Shown one piece after another: positions 48,170 through 57,180 of a stretch of DNA of 64,000 bases. Each line of letters begins with the position of its first letter. Position 1 is the first letter of the stretch. Position numbers and translations under genes: made by a program. The notes under the pieces were generated by a model. It ran no database searches and had not been told where the DNA came from. It saw nothing but the letters and a program-made list of their open reading frames with translations. The stretch spans positions 62,001-126,000 of the forward strand of contig NZ_RHOH01000005.1 in NCBI RefSeq assembly GCF_003946115.1, written 5' to 3'. The DNA is from Lacticaseibacillus daqingensis (GTDB taxonomy: Bacteria; Bacillota; Bacilli; Lactobacillales; Lactobacillaceae).

Positions 48170-49239
48170 AAAAACTCATCAGTATGATCATTGCGATCCT
48201 CGCCGTTGTCACCGGCCTCGGCCTGTGGTCCACCCACCTGCAAAAGTCGCAAGGGGCCACCGGCGATAACACGCTGAACTTTGCCAACTGGGGCGACTAC
48301 ATCGACCCCGCGCTGATCAAGAAGTTCGAGCAGCAAAGCGGCTATCACGTGAACCAGGAGACCTTTGATTCCAACGAGGCGATGTACACCAAGATCGAGC
48401 AGGGCGGCACCGCCTACGACTTGACTGTGCCAAGTGAGTACATGGTTGAGAAGATGATCAAGAGCAAGATGTTGATCCCGCTGGATAAAAGCAAGCTGAC
48501 CGGGCTCAATCACTTCGGGAGCCTCTACATGAACCGTTCCTTTGACCCCGGTAACAAGTACTCCATTCCGTATTTCTGGGGGACACTGGGGATCATCTAT
48601 AACGATGAGTACGTAAAGGCGTCCGAGATTCAACACTGGGATGACTTATGGAACCCGAAGTGGCGCGGCGATATCATGCTGATCGACTCGGCGCGCGACA
48701 TCCTCGGCTTTTCGCTGGTGTCCATGGGCAAGTCGATGAACACCACCAACCCCACCACCCTGCAGTTGGCTAAGGCCAAGCTCGACCAGCTGTCGCCGAA
48801 CGTTAAGGCGGTCGTCGCCGATGAGATCAAGATGTACATGGCGGAAGGCGAGGCGCCGCTGGCCGTTGACTGGTCCGGCGAGGCGGCCGACATGATGGCC
48901 AACAACTCACACCTGCACTACGTGGTCCCGAGCGAAGGCTCCAACCTCTGGTTCGACAACCTCGTGATCCCGAAGACTGCCAAGCACTTCAAGGCGATCT
49001 ACGTCTTCCTGAACTTCATGAACGACCCGAAGAACGCGGCGCAAAACGCCGAGTACGTCGGCTACTCGACCCCGAACGATGCCGCGCTGCATCGGCTGCC
49101 AAAGGCGGTCCAAAACGACAAGCAGTTCTACCCGGATCAAAGTGTCATCGAGAAGTCTGAGGTTTACGAGGACCTAGCGCCGAAAATTGTCGGGATGTAC
49201 AATGACTTGTTCCTGGAATTTAAGATGTTCAGAAAATAA
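48166..49239 (+). CDS. potD: spermidine/putrescine-binding protein
   Basis: A 357-residue extracellular polyamine-binding protein. The mature part starts LNFANWGDYIDPALIKKFEQ, the hallmark of PotD. The N-terminal hydrophobic segment (SMIIAILAVVTGLGLW) has no lipobox Cys, so the protein is probably held by an uncleaved anchor rather than lipid-modified. It closes the operon and a terminator follows at 49257-49301. Confidence 0.93.
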   Translation: MKKLISMIIAILAVVTGLGLWSTHLQKSQGATGDNTLNFANWGDYIDPALIKKFEQQSGYHVNQETFDSNEAMYTKIEQGGTAYDLTVPSEYMVEKMIKSKMLIPLDKSKLTGLNHFGSLYMNRSFDPGNKYSIPYFWGTLGIIYNDEYVKASEIQHWDDLWNPKWRGDIMLIDSARDILGFSLVSMGKSMNTTNPTTLQLAKAKLDQLSPNVKAVVADEIKMYMAEGEAPLAVDWSGEAADMMANNSHLHYVVPSEGSNLWFDNLVIPKTAKHFKAIYVFLNFMNDPKNAAQNAEYVGYSTPNDAALHRLPKAVQNDKQFYPDQSVIEKSEVYEDLAPKIVGMYNDLFLEFKMFRK

Positions 49240-49256
49240 CCGTTTTGGACGACAAT

Positions 49257-49301
49257 AGCTCACCGTACTGGCAGATAATGCCGGTGCGGTGGGCTTTTTT
49301 G
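49257..49301 (+). terminator. terminator of the pot operon
   Basis: AGCTCACCG pairs with CGGTGGGCT (one G-T), with an inner GGC/GCC pairing, followed by six T residues. Confidence 0.8.
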
Positions 49302-49451
49302 TGGAAGTTTGTCAACTGGTGTTGTCTGGTGTTAGCCCAAAAATGCGCACAACCTTGGGAAAGCGTCAGCCCCACCACGACCAAGCGTGCTAAAATAGGC
49401 GCAACGACCGCCATTTCGCCCGAAGGCTACACTTTAGCGGCGCATTCGGCG

Positions 49452-49457
49452 TATAAT
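49452..49457 (+). promoter_or_regulatory. -10 TATAAT of pepN
   Basis: A perfect -10 box 31 nt before the pepN start, without a clear -35. A second candidate, TGCTAAAATAGG near 49387-49398, fits an extended -10. The 49240-49488 gap holds nothing else. Confidence 0.55.
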
Positions 49458-49488
49458 GAAAACAATCTAAATTTTTGCGGAGGTTATT

Positions 49489-52014
49489 ATGGCAGAATCC
49501 ACGCATTTCTATCAGACGTTCCAACCCGCGCACTATGACTTGTTCTTGGACATCGACCGCGGCAACAAGCTGATCACGGGTCAGACCACGATCACGGGGC
49601 ACGCCACCACGGCGACGATCGCCTTGCACCAGAAGTACCTGAAGGTGACCGCGGTCACGGCTGGCGACGACCCAGTGCCGTTCACGCTAGACGATGCGGC
49701 CGAGGCCGTGCGGCTGACCTTGCCGCAGGCGGGTGATGTGACGGTGACACTGACCTACACGGCGCCGTTGACCGACACGATGATGGGCATTTACCCGTCC
49801 TACTACAAGCTGAACGGCGAGCGCAAGCAGATCATCGGCACGCAGTTTGAAACGACGGCGGCGCGCCAGGCGTTCCCCGGTGTCGATGAGCCCGAGGCCA
49901 AGGCAACGTTCAGCCTCGCGCTGAAGTTCGACGAGCAGCCAGGCGAAACAGTGCTGGCCAACATGCCAGAGCTGCGCGTTGAAGACGGTGTCCACTACTT
50001 TGACACGACGGTGAAAATGTCCACGTACCTTGTGGCCTTTGCCTTCGGGGACCTGCAAAGCAAGCTGACCACCACCGCGTCCGGGGTGCAGGTCGGCGTG
50101 TTTGCCACCAAGGCCCACCAGGCCAAGGAACTGGACTTCGCGCTCGATATCGCCAAGCGCTCGATCGAGTTTTACGAAGACTTCTACCAGACGCCGTACC
50201 CGCTGCCGCACTCCTGGCAGTTGGCGCTGCCAGACTTCTCGGCCGGCGCGATGGAAAACTGGGGCCTGGTGACCTACCGCGAGGTGTACCTCACGCTTGA
50301 CCCCGACAACACGGCGCTTGAGCTGAAGCAGCGCGTGGCCACGGTGATCGCCCATGAGTTGGCCCACCAGTGGTTCGGCGACTTAGTGACGATGAAGTGG
50401 TGGGACGACCTGTGGCTGAATGAAAGCTTCGCCAACATGATGGAGTACGTGGCGATCGACGCCATCGAGCCGGATTGGCACATCTGGGAGAGCTTCCAAA
50501 CGGGCGATGTCCCCGCTGCGCTGCAACGCGATGCCACTGATGGCGTGCAGTCCGTGCACGTGCAGGTGGAAGACCCGGCCGAGATCGATGCGCTGTTCGA
50601 TGGTGCGATCGTTTACGCCAAAGGGGCCCGGATGCTGGTCATGGTGCGTGCCCTGCTGGGCGATGACGCCTTGCGCAAGGGGCTCAAAGCTTACTTTGAG
50701 GCGCATCAGTACGGCAACGCCACCGGCGCCGACCTGTGGGCCGCGCTGGGCGCTGCCTCGGGCTTGGATGTCGGCGCCATCATGACGTCTTGGCTCGAGC
50801 AGCCGGGCTACCCGGTCGTGACCGCACAAGTGCAGGCGGGCCACCTCGTGCTCACGCAGGCGCAGTTCTTCATCGGGGCAGGGGTCAATGCGGACCGCGT
50901 TTGGCAGATTCCGCTGAACGCCAACTTTGCCGCCCCGACCCTCATGACCGCGGCCACCCTCGACCTTGGCGATTACACCGCCCTGCGGCAGGCTGCCGGC
51001 AAGCCGCTGCGGCTGAATGTGGGCAATAATTCCCACTTCATCGTGGCCTACGATGAAACGCTGAGCCAGGATCTGCTGGCGCAGGTCGCCACACTTGACG
51101 CCATCGACCAGCTGCAGTTGCTACAAGACGCGCGACTGTTGGCCGAAGGGGGCAAGCAGTCCTACGCCGCCGTGGTGCCGCTACTTAAGCAGTTCGCCGA
51201 CACCCGGGCTAACGTGGTGTACGCCGCGCTGTACCAAGCGGCCGTCAACCTCAAGAAGTTTGCCCAACCCAAGACCCCGGCAGAGGCGCAACTCAAGCAG
51301 CTGTTTGACCAGTTGAGCGCCGCGCAGGTGGCCCGGCTGGGCTGGCAGTCTCAGGCAGGGGAAAGCAACGATGATTTGCTGATCCGGCCATACGCACTGG
51401 CGGCCGCGGTTTATGCGGAAAACCCAGCGGAGCAGGCCGCGGCCCATGCCATCACGGCCGCGGTGGCGGATTACGCCGAGCTGCCGGCTGACACGCGCGC
51501 TTATTTGCTCATCAACGAGGTCAAGCACTACGGTAGCGTCGCGCTGTTCGATCAGTTGCTGGCGGCCTACGAGGCGACATCCGACCCGAGCTACAAGGAA
51601 GACTTGGCGGCGGCGTTGACCAACACGCCGGACCCGGCACTGATCGCGCGGATCGTGACGGCGTTCGAGGACGCCACGATCATCAAGCCGCAGGACCTGC
51701 GGAGTTGGTTCCGCGGCGTGCTGGCCAACCCGCAGGGGCAACAGGCGGCCTGGGATTGGCTGCGCACCGAATGGGGCTGGTTAGAGCAAACCGTCGGCGG
51801 GGACATGGAGTTCCCGACCTACATCACGGTTGTGGCCCGAATCTTCGAGACGCCGGAACGCCTGGCCGAGTTTAAGGCTTTCTTCGAGCCAAAGCTCAAG
51901 GACCAGGCGGTGACCCGTGAAATCATTATGGACACGAAGGTAATCGAAGGCCGCGTTGCTCTGATCGCGGCTGACCAGGCCGCGGTCACTGCGGCGGTCG
52001 CGAACGCCTTATAA
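49489..52014 (+). CDS. pepN: aminopeptidase N (lysyl aminopeptidase, M1 family)
   Basis: An 841-residue zinc aminopeptidase that removes N-terminal residues from peptides in the cytoplasm, important for growth on milk or protein. The substrate motif GAMENWGLVTYRE is at about residues 256-268, zinc ligands HELAHQWFGD about 290-299 with the Glu 19 residues later in NESFANMMEY, and an ERAP-like helical C-terminal domain follows. Length is normal. GCGGAGG precedes the ATG. Confidence 0.96.
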   Translation: MAESTHFYQTFQPAHYDLFLDIDRGNKLITGQTTITGHATTATIALHQKYLKVTAVTAGDDPVPFTLDDAAEAVRLTLPQAGDVTVTLTYTAPLTDTMMGIYPSYYKLNGERKQIIGTQFETTAARQAFPGVDEPEAKATFSLALKFDEQPGETVLANMPELRVEDGVHYFDTTVKMSTYLVAFAFGDLQSKLTTTASGVQVGVFATKAHQAKELDFALDIAKRSIEFYEDFYQTPYPLPHSWQLALPDFSAGAMENWGLVTYREVYLTLDPDNTALELKQRVATVIAHELAHQWFGDLVTMKWWDDLWLNESFANMMEYVAIDAIEPDWHIWESFQTGDVPAALQRDATDGVQSVHVQVEDPAEIDALFDGAIVYAKGARMLVMVRALLGDDALRKGLKAYFEAHQYGNATGADLWAALGAASGLDVGAIMTSWLEQPGYPVVTAQVQAGHLVLTQAQFFIGAGVNADRVWQIPLNANFAAPTLMTAATLDLGDYTALRQAAGKPLRLNVGNNSHFIVAYDETLSQDLLAQVATLDAIDQLQLLQDARLLAEGGKQSYAAVVPLLKQFADTRANVVYAALYQAAVNLKKFAQPKTPAEAQLKQLFDQLSAAQVARLGWQSQAGESNDDLLIRPYALAAAVYAENPAEQAAAHAITAAVADYAELPADTRAYLLINEVKHYGSVALFDQLLAAYEATSDPSYKEDLAAALTNTPDPALIARIVTAFEDATIIKPQDLRSWFRGVLANPQGQQAAWDWLRTEWGWLEQTVGGDMEFPTYITVVARIFETPERLAEFKAFFEPKLKDQAVTREIIMDTKVIEGRVALIAADQAAVTAAVANAL

Positions 52015-52027
52015 GCACCTGAAAGAG

Positions 52028-52051
52028 CCGGCCGCTTGCGACCGGTTTTTT
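52028..52051 (+). terminator. pepN terminator
   Basis: CCGG-C-CGC pairs with GCG-A-CCGG across a 2-3 nt loop, followed by six T residues. Confidence 0.75.
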
Positions 52052-52060
52052 GGTGCGCTA

Positions 52061-52162
52061 GGGTGTGTTTTAAAAAGTTCTCATAGCACGCGTTCCGCCG
52101 CCACCCACCGGAGCTGGAAGTGTCACTGGCTGGACCGGGGTCCGGGATTTTAAAACACATGC
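52061..52162 (-). mobile_element. MITE-like repeat, copy 3 (about 102 bp)
   Basis: GGGTGTGTTTTAAAA at 52061 and TTTTAAAACACATGC ending at 52162 are terminal inverted repeats, and TA flanks both (52059-52060, 52163-52164). Read on the minus strand, the first 65 nt match copies 1 and 2. It is shorter than copy 1, so the interiors differ. No gene is encoded. Confidence 0.65.
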
Positions 52163-52257
52163 TAGCCTAAAAAGGGCCCTGATTCTGTCTCATTGCTTGG
52201 GCACAATTGAAATCAAGTGCCAAAGCTGGCACACTGAGAGTAAAGGAGCGTGAAAAC

Positions 52258-52653
52258 ATGGCAGAGATTCAACTATCTGACGCATTGGTGGCGCGGCTGC
52301 GCGAGCGCGGGCTGGCCGACCGCGAGCTGCTCTTGATCACCGACGATGGCGGTGGCAAGTACTCCCTGCAGGGCGGCGCTTGTAGCATTGGCACCAAGTT
52401 CACCTTGATCGTGCTGGACGCCCCCGATCCCGATTATCCGGTGACCCTGCGCAACGATGCAGGGCTGCACCTGCACACCTCGGACTACGATCTGATCTTC
52501 CTCGGTCCGGGGCTTGCGATGGACTACGCCAACGGGGCCATCAGCCTTAAGGACAACGCCCACGCGTTGGACGCAAGCGTTCGGATCGCCACGGGCCAAG
52601 AAGTGTTGGCGGCGTTTGAGCGGGGCATCCTGCTGGAAGGCGCAACCTGTTAA
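52258..52653 (+). CDS. YqkB/HesB-like iron-sulfur cluster biosynthesis family protein
   Basis: A 131-residue protein of the HesB-like family that lactobacilli carry under the name iron-sulfur cluster biosynthesis family protein. LLLITDDGGGKYSLQGGACSIGTKFTLIVLD is typical; only one internal Cys (about residue 42) and a C-terminal Cys are present, so the classical three-Cys A-type carrier site is missing. A direct role in cluster assembly is doubtful. AAAGGAG precedes the ATG. Monocistronic. Confidence 0.65.
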   Translation: MAEIQLSDALVARLRERGLADRELLLITDDGGGKYSLQGGACSIGTKFTLIVLDAPDPDYPVTLRNDAGLHLHTSDYDLIFLGPGLAMDYANGAISLKDNAHALDASVRIATGQEVLAAFERGILLEGATC

Positions 52654-52657
52654 AGTC

Positions 52658-52696
52658 AAAAAAGCTGCCTCGCGAGCCTTGCGTGGCAGCTTTTTA
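52658..52696. terminator. bidirectional terminator
   Basis: AAAAAAGCTGCC pairs with GGCAGCTTTTT, with A- and T-runs on the two sides. The stop codon of the minus-strand phosphoesterase overlaps the right arm. Confidence 0.88.
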
Positions 52697-54046
52697 ATTC
52701 GGTTGGTCTGGCAAGGCGATGGTCTTGGTGAAGTGCCGGTCGTTGACGTTGGTGTCTTGCATCTGGCTGTCAACGTAGGCCTTGAGGCTTGGCACCGTGG
52801 CGCAGACCTGGTAACCGCGGCTGGCGTGCAGCTTGGCCAGTTCGGCCTGCGTCGGTGAGTCCGCGCCGGCGAGGTAGCGCCAGTTCAGGTCATCGAGCAG
52901 CTTGACGGCCGCCTTGAGGTCCGCGTCACTGACCCCGGGCTGCGCGCTCAGCATGCGGGCCGCCATCATGCCACCGTGGCCGGCAAACAGCGACTTGAGG
53001 TAGGTCTGATAGTGCGTCAGGTCCTTGTTCTGGCGCTCTTTGGCCGTGAGCACCGGCGTCAGGTCGGTGGTGGCCATGCGGTAGGTCAGCTTGGTCGGCG
53101 TGACCGTCACCTTACCGTAGCTGCCGGGCGACACGGCGAAGCTACCGGAGGTCACCTCGGTGGTGGGGCACTGGTTGTCTGGGTCGTTCATCACGTCTTG
53201 GGCGTGAATGTGGCCTGAAAACAGCACCGGGACCTGATAGTCAGTCAGCACCTGCCGCAACTTATCGGCGTTGCTCAACACGAAACCGGTGCTGATCATT
53301 TGGCTGTGCGAGTACAGAGTGTGGTGCATGAACACCAGGCTGGTGCGCCCGGCCTGTTTGGCGGCCTGCAGGCGCGCGCGCAGCCACTTAAGCGTTGTCG
53401 GGGTCAAAACGCCACCGGTGTTGGGGTTGCTGGAACTGGCCTGGATCGGATAGATGCAACTGTCCAGCAGGATGAGCTGGTACTGGTTGTTCAGGTCAAC
53501 GGTGTAAGACAGCGAATCGGTGTCTTCACTAGTGGCGTGCATGTAGCCGTCAGGGAAAACGCGCTGCCAGTCCGTCGGGCCGATCTGCGCCACCTTCAGC
53601 TGATTTTGGCCTTTGAACGCGCGGGCCCAGCCGTCATAGATGTCGTGGTTGCCCGGCACCACCAGCACGCGAATACCGGCTTTTTGCAGCGGCCTGAGGC
53701 GTTTGGCCAGGCCCTTGGCAGAAGCCAGCGCACCGTTAAAGGTGATGTCGCCGGTGATCACCACCGCGGTGGGCTTGGCCTTGAGTGCGGCGTGCACGAA
53801 CGCGCGGATCGCGACCGGCTGGTAGTCCAGGTCCTTGCCGGCTGTGCTTTGCTTGATGGCGGTGAAGGCCTGCTTCTGATCGTGAAGGGCCGGGTCAATG
53901 AAGTGCGTGTCGGACAGCACCCAAAAATCAGTCTTGTCGGCCTGGGTGAGCTGATGCACGGGGGCGTGTGGGGCAGCCTGGCTGAGGCCCCAGGCCGTGG
54001 CGGTCAAAACCAGCAGCGCCGCCGTGAGTTTTAGCATGAATTTCAT
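52694..54046 (-). CDS. exported metallophosphoesterase
   Basis: A 450-residue calcineurin-like phosphoesterase. An N-terminal signal (LKLTAALLVLTATAWGLSQAA) suggests export. The metal motifs are complete: LSDTHF (about residue 46), VITGDITFNG, VPGNHDIYDG, MHHTLYSHS and SGHIHAQD. It probably cleaves a phosphodiester or phosphomonoester outside the membrane; the substrate is unknown. It is downstream of an MFS gene on the same strand, with 79 nt between them. Confidence 0.83.
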   Translation of the reverse strand: MKFMLKLTAALLVLTATAWGLSQAAPHAPVHQLTQADKTDFWVLSDTHFIDPALHDQKQAFTAIKQSTAGKDLDYQPVAIRAFVHAALKAKPTAVVITGDITFNGALASAKGLAKRLRPLQKAGIRVLVVPGNHDIYDGWARAFKGQNQLKVAQIGPTDWQRVFPDGYMHATSEDTDSLSYTVDLNNQYQLILLDSCIYPIQASSSNPNTGGVLTPTTLKWLRARLQAAKQAGRTSLVFMHHTLYSHSQMISTGFVLSNADKLRQVLTDYQVPVLFSGHIHAQDVMNDPDNQCPTTEVTSGSFAVSPGSYGKVTVTPTKLTYRMATTDLTPVLTAKERQNKDLTHYQTYLKSLFAGHGGMMAARMLSAQPGVSDADLKAAVKLLDDLNWRYLAGADSPTQAELAKLHASRGYQVCATVPSLKAYVDSQMQDTNVNDRHFTKTIALPDQPN

Positions 54047-54125
54047 CCGTTCACCTCGAACACTTGAATTGGCTTGAGGACAAGTCTGCCCGCATTATAC
54101 GCCACGGTGCGACCGGCGGCGAGGG

Positions 54126-55502
54126 TTATTTGGCCGCGCCGTGCACCAGGCGGCGGAACAGCAGGAAGATAATGCCCCCAAACACGATCAAGAGCACGAA
54201 CGCCCAAAACGAGCCGGCCGCGACGGCCTGCGCGTGAGTCCAACCGGGTTCGTGGCGCATCCCCATCATCAGCGCCAAAACCGTGGTGCCGATCGCCCCG
54301 GCGACCTGCTGGCCGGTGTTGTATAGCGCGTTGGCATCGTTTTGCAGGGACTGGTCTAGATGCTTGAGGCCAAAGGCAACCGAATTACCAAAGGCCATGG
54401 AGCGGCCCATCGCAAAGATGAGGTAGGCGATCGTCACGCCGAGGACGCCCATGCGCGCGCCAAAGACGGCCATTGCCAGCAGGCCCAGCGTGAACAGCGC
54501 ATCGCCAAGGTACAGGGGGAGCTTGCCCCCGAAGCGATCGAGCAGCCACCCGTAGACGGGCTGGCCGGCACCGTTGAGGACACTGCCTGGCAACAGCACC
54601 AGCCCGCCGATCAGCGAGCTGGCCGCGAACACGTCCTGCACGTAGTTGGGCAGCAGGAAGTTGATGCCGACATTGGCGAACTGAAGTAGCACGTAAGGCA
54701 AGAAGCTGTAAAGAAAGGCCGGGGCCTTGAACACCGCCAGGGAAAACAGCGCGCGTGTGGCATGACGCGAGGCGCGGATGAATCCCCACAGCGTGGCAGC
54801 CCCGAGCCCAAACAGCACCGTCGCCTGAAGCCATTGGCCGCTGCCCAGCGCGTTAAGACCGGTAATCAGAGTGATGAGGCTGACACTGAGCATGGCAAAC
54901 CGGCCCCAGTCAAAGGCGTACTGGCCGGTTGGGGTGTACTGTTGGATGCGGCGGTGGCCCAGCGCCAGCAGCACCAGTGCCACCGGCAACGTGCCCCAAA
55001 ACAGCCAGCGCCAGTCCGCAAACGCGACGACTGCGCCGCCAAATGTCGGCCCCAGCGCAGGGGCGATCAGAATGATCAAGTTGGCCATGCCGATGTAGGC
55101 GCCAAGCTTCGCCCGCGGCACGACGTCCAAGATAATATTGACCATCAATGGCGTGCACAGCCCGACGCAGCCCGCCTGAATCAGCCGGCCGAGCAGCAGC
55201 ACCCAGAAGGTGGGCGCGAGGCCGCAGACCACGTCGCCGGTGATGAAAAGTAGGGCGGCTGCGGTGAACAGGGCGCGATTGGTGGAGCGGCGTTTCATGT
55301 AGGCCGAGGTCAGCATCACCAGTGCGGTCGTCAGGAGGTAGCCGGCCGTGACCCACTGCACGGTGCTGAGGGTGACATGAAACTCGCGCATCAAGGCGGG
55401 AAAGGTGACATTCATCGCCGTTTCCGTCAGCACGCCCATGAACGACATCAAGGCCACGATCGCGACCACTAGCATCGGGTTGGTCTGGTTCTTTGCTTGC
55501 AT
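54126..55502 (-). CDS. MFS transporter, DHA2 (14-helix) drug-efflux type
   Basis: A 458-residue major facilitator with about 12-14 helices. Features of the DHA2 group: a start with FMGVLTETAMNVTFPALMREF, the second-helix TAGYLLTTALVMLTSAYMKRR (motif A area) and LLGRLIQAGCVGLCTPLMVN. Such pumps export drugs or antiseptics by proton antiport; the substrate is unknown. AAGGA lies upstream of the ATG at some distance. It is divergent from the broken GNAT gene. Confidence 0.85.
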   Translation of the reverse strand: MQAKNQTNPMLVVAIVALMSFMGVLTETAMNVTFPALMREFHVTLSTVQWVTAGYLLTTALVMLTSAYMKRRSTNRALFTAAALLFITGDVVCGLAPTFWVLLLGRLIQAGCVGLCTPLMVNIILDVVPRAKLGAYIGMANLIILIAPALGPTFGGAVVAFADWRWLFWGTLPVALVLLALGHRRIQQYTPTGQYAFDWGRFAMLSVSLITLITGLNALGSGQWLQATVLFGLGAATLWGFIRASRHATRALFSLAVFKAPAFLYSFLPYVLLQFANVGINFLLPNYVQDVFAASSLIGGLVLLPGSVLNGAGQPVYGWLLDRFGGKLPLYLGDALFTLGLLAMAVFGARMGVLGVTIAYLIFAMGRSMAFGNSVAFGLKHLDQSLQNDANALYNTGQQVAGAIGTTVLALMMGMRHEPGWTHAQAVAAGSFWAFVLLIVFGGIIFLLFRRLVHGAAK

Positions 55503-55625
55503 TGGGCACCGTCCTTTTTCTGAAAACGTAATGCTTCCATCTTGTCGCCATCCGGGCGAAATGTCAACTTTGGTCGCGTTGGCGTATACTGAGGTGTTGT
55601 GAGAAAAAAGATAAAGGAGTCGCTA

Positions 55626-56147
55626 ATGATCACCCAAACCGCTCGCTTGACCCTCCGTCCGCTGACCGAGGCTGACCTGCCGGCCCTGTGCCGCACGCTG
55701 ACCGACCCACTCGCCATGTACGCCTACGCGCACGCCTTCAGTGACGCGGAGTGTGTGGCCTGGCTGACCAAAATGCTGACGTGTTATCAAACCGATGGCT
55801 TCGGGCTGTGGGCGGTGATCCGCCAAAGTGACGGTCAGTTCCTCGGCCAGTGCGGTCTGACACGGCAAAACTTTAACGACACAGCGGTGGTCGAAATTGG
55901 CTACTTGCTGGAGCGCCGCTTCTGGCATCAGGGCTACGCCATTGAGGCCGCGCGCGGCGTCAAAGCCTACGCGTTCGATCAGCTGCAGGTGCCGCGCGTC
56001 TGGTAGATCATTCGCGACACGAACCTCGCGTCGATGAACGTGGCGATCCGCAATGGCATGCTGGTGCGCGGGCGCATGGTAAAGCACTATTACGGGATCG
56101 ATATGCCACACCTCGGGTTTGCGGTGGACCGGCCTGCAGCGCAATGA
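55626..56147 (+). pseudogene. RimJ/RimL-type GNAT acetyltransferase with in-frame TAG
   Basis: Codons from ATG 55626 (AAAGGAG upstream) read a GNAT enzyme: TARLTLRPLTEADLPAL, then VEIGYLLERRFWHQGYAIEAA (acetyl-CoA site), then QVPRVW and TAG at 56004-56006. The same frame continues without shift as IIRDTNLASMNVAIRNGM... to TGA at 56145-56147, which is the expected C-terminal motif B. A single base change in one codon explains the stop. The truncated product lacks about 47 residues and is unlikely to be active unless the TAG is read through. Confidence 0.8.
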
Positions 56148-56200
56148 GTCTTGGTGTATACTGTGTAAGCACTTACGATTTTTGAGGAGGAACTCTAGTC

Positions 56201-56806
56201 ATGGATTTAATCGTCGTTCGCCACAGTATTAGCGTCGCCAACCACCAGGACCTCATCTCAGGCGCGGATTCCGACGTGCCGCTGTCAGCAGAAGGCGTGG
56301 CTTACGCCCAGAAGGTGCGCGCCGCGTACGACTGGGACCGCTTCGATGCCGTTTACGCCAGCCCCTTGCAGCGCGCGCAGAAGACGGCGCAGATCCTGAC
56401 CGCTGACCGCCCAGACATTCAGCTCGATGCGCGGATCGAGGAGATGCACTTCGGGGAGTGGGAAGGCCTGTCCGCGGACCCGATTCGCACGGTTCACCCC
56501 GATGCCTTCGACTACATGGGGATGTTTAACGAAAACTATGCCAAGTACGCGCCAGGCGCTGAGTCTTATGCCAGCGTGATCGCGCGCACCGCCGCGTTTT
56601 TGGCGGATGTCGAGCAGGCGCACCCGAGCGATGCGGTGCTCGTGGTGTGCCACGGCATGACCATCCGGGCACTGATGGCAGCCGTCTTGCACGCGCCGGT
56701 GTTCAGTTTCGGGACGGTCCACAACGTGACGCTGAACCAGGTGCACTTGGACGAAAACGACGGCTTCCGGCCGCGGCTTGAAAGTTACGACCAGGCGCTG
56801 GTTTGA
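56201..56806 (+). CDS. histidine phosphatase (phosphoglycerate mutase-like)
   Basis: A 201-residue histidine phosphatase. The catalytic motif is VVRHSISVANH at residues 5-15 (RHS in place of the usual RHG), the acidic pair is in EEMHFGEWEG, and the second His is in VVCHGMTIRAL near residue 151. Such proteins dephosphorylate small phosphates; a glycolytic mutase role is less likely. GAGGAGG precedes the ATG. Its 3' UTR carries structured element copy B. Confidence 0.85.
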   Translation: MDLIVVRHSISVANHQDLISGADSDVPLSAEGVAYAQKVRAAYDWDRFDAVYASPLQRAQKTAQILTADRPDIQLDARIEEMHFGEWEGLSADPIRTVHPDAFDYMGMFNENYAKYAPGAESYASVIARTAAFLADVEQAHPSDAVLVVCHGMTIRALMAAVLHAPVFSFGTVHNVTLNQVHLDENDGFRPRLESYDQALV

Positions 56807-56841
56807 TTCACCGGCGGAACAAGTCGCGATGAGCGCGACAC

Positions 56842-57025
56842 GCAAAAAGGGCCCGAGAAATAATGAGCGGGCCAAGAATGCGTCGTGACGATCCCGGAAT
56901 AGGAGGAGTCAAAATGCAATGCCCTGCCTGTATAAGACGGCGCCCCTGACAAACCAGCACTTAGGTTTGTCAGGGGCGCCATTTGATAAGCTGGGCGTAA
57001 CCGCGTTTTGGCTTAGCTTTTTCGT
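56842..57025 (+). repeat. structured dispersed element, copy B
   Basis: Same order as copy A: hairpin GGCCCG/CGGGCC (56850-56855, 56868-56873) with a GAGAAATAAT-containing loop, CAAGAATG, CAAAATGC pairing with GCGTTTTG, GCCC with GGGC, and a central 17-bp stem (56939-56955 with 56964-56980) with an 8-nt loop. It begins about 35 nt after the phosphatase stop and ends just before the stop of the opposing 49-residue gene. Confidence 0.7.
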
Positions 57026-57030
57026 GTGTG

Positions 57031-57180
57031 TTAGTTGAAGTGAAGAAGGGTGTACCAGTGGTCGCCGACATTGGCGTAAGCGCTGGGGTCAAAATGGTTC
57101 AAGGCGACGCCGGCGAAGGCAAGCACAGCGCCGAAGACGATCAGTCCGAGGGCGAGCGGGAGGAGGCGACGTGGTTTCAT
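57031..57180 (-). CDS. 49-residue membrane protein, likely truncated DUF4097 protein
   Basis: The protein begins MKPRRLLPLALGLIVFG, forms one membrane helix and stops at HWYTLLHFN. Its ATG overlaps the stop of the HAAS gene by 4 nt (ATGA). In many Firmicutes the third gene of a PadR-HAAS operon encodes a DUF4097 beta-strand protein that starts in this way but is over 200 residues long, so only the N-terminal anchor seems to remain. Structured element copy B begins right beyond its end. Confidence 0.5.
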   Translation of the reverse strand: MKPRRLLPLALGLIVFGAVLAFAGVALNHFDPSAYANVGDHWYTLLHFN

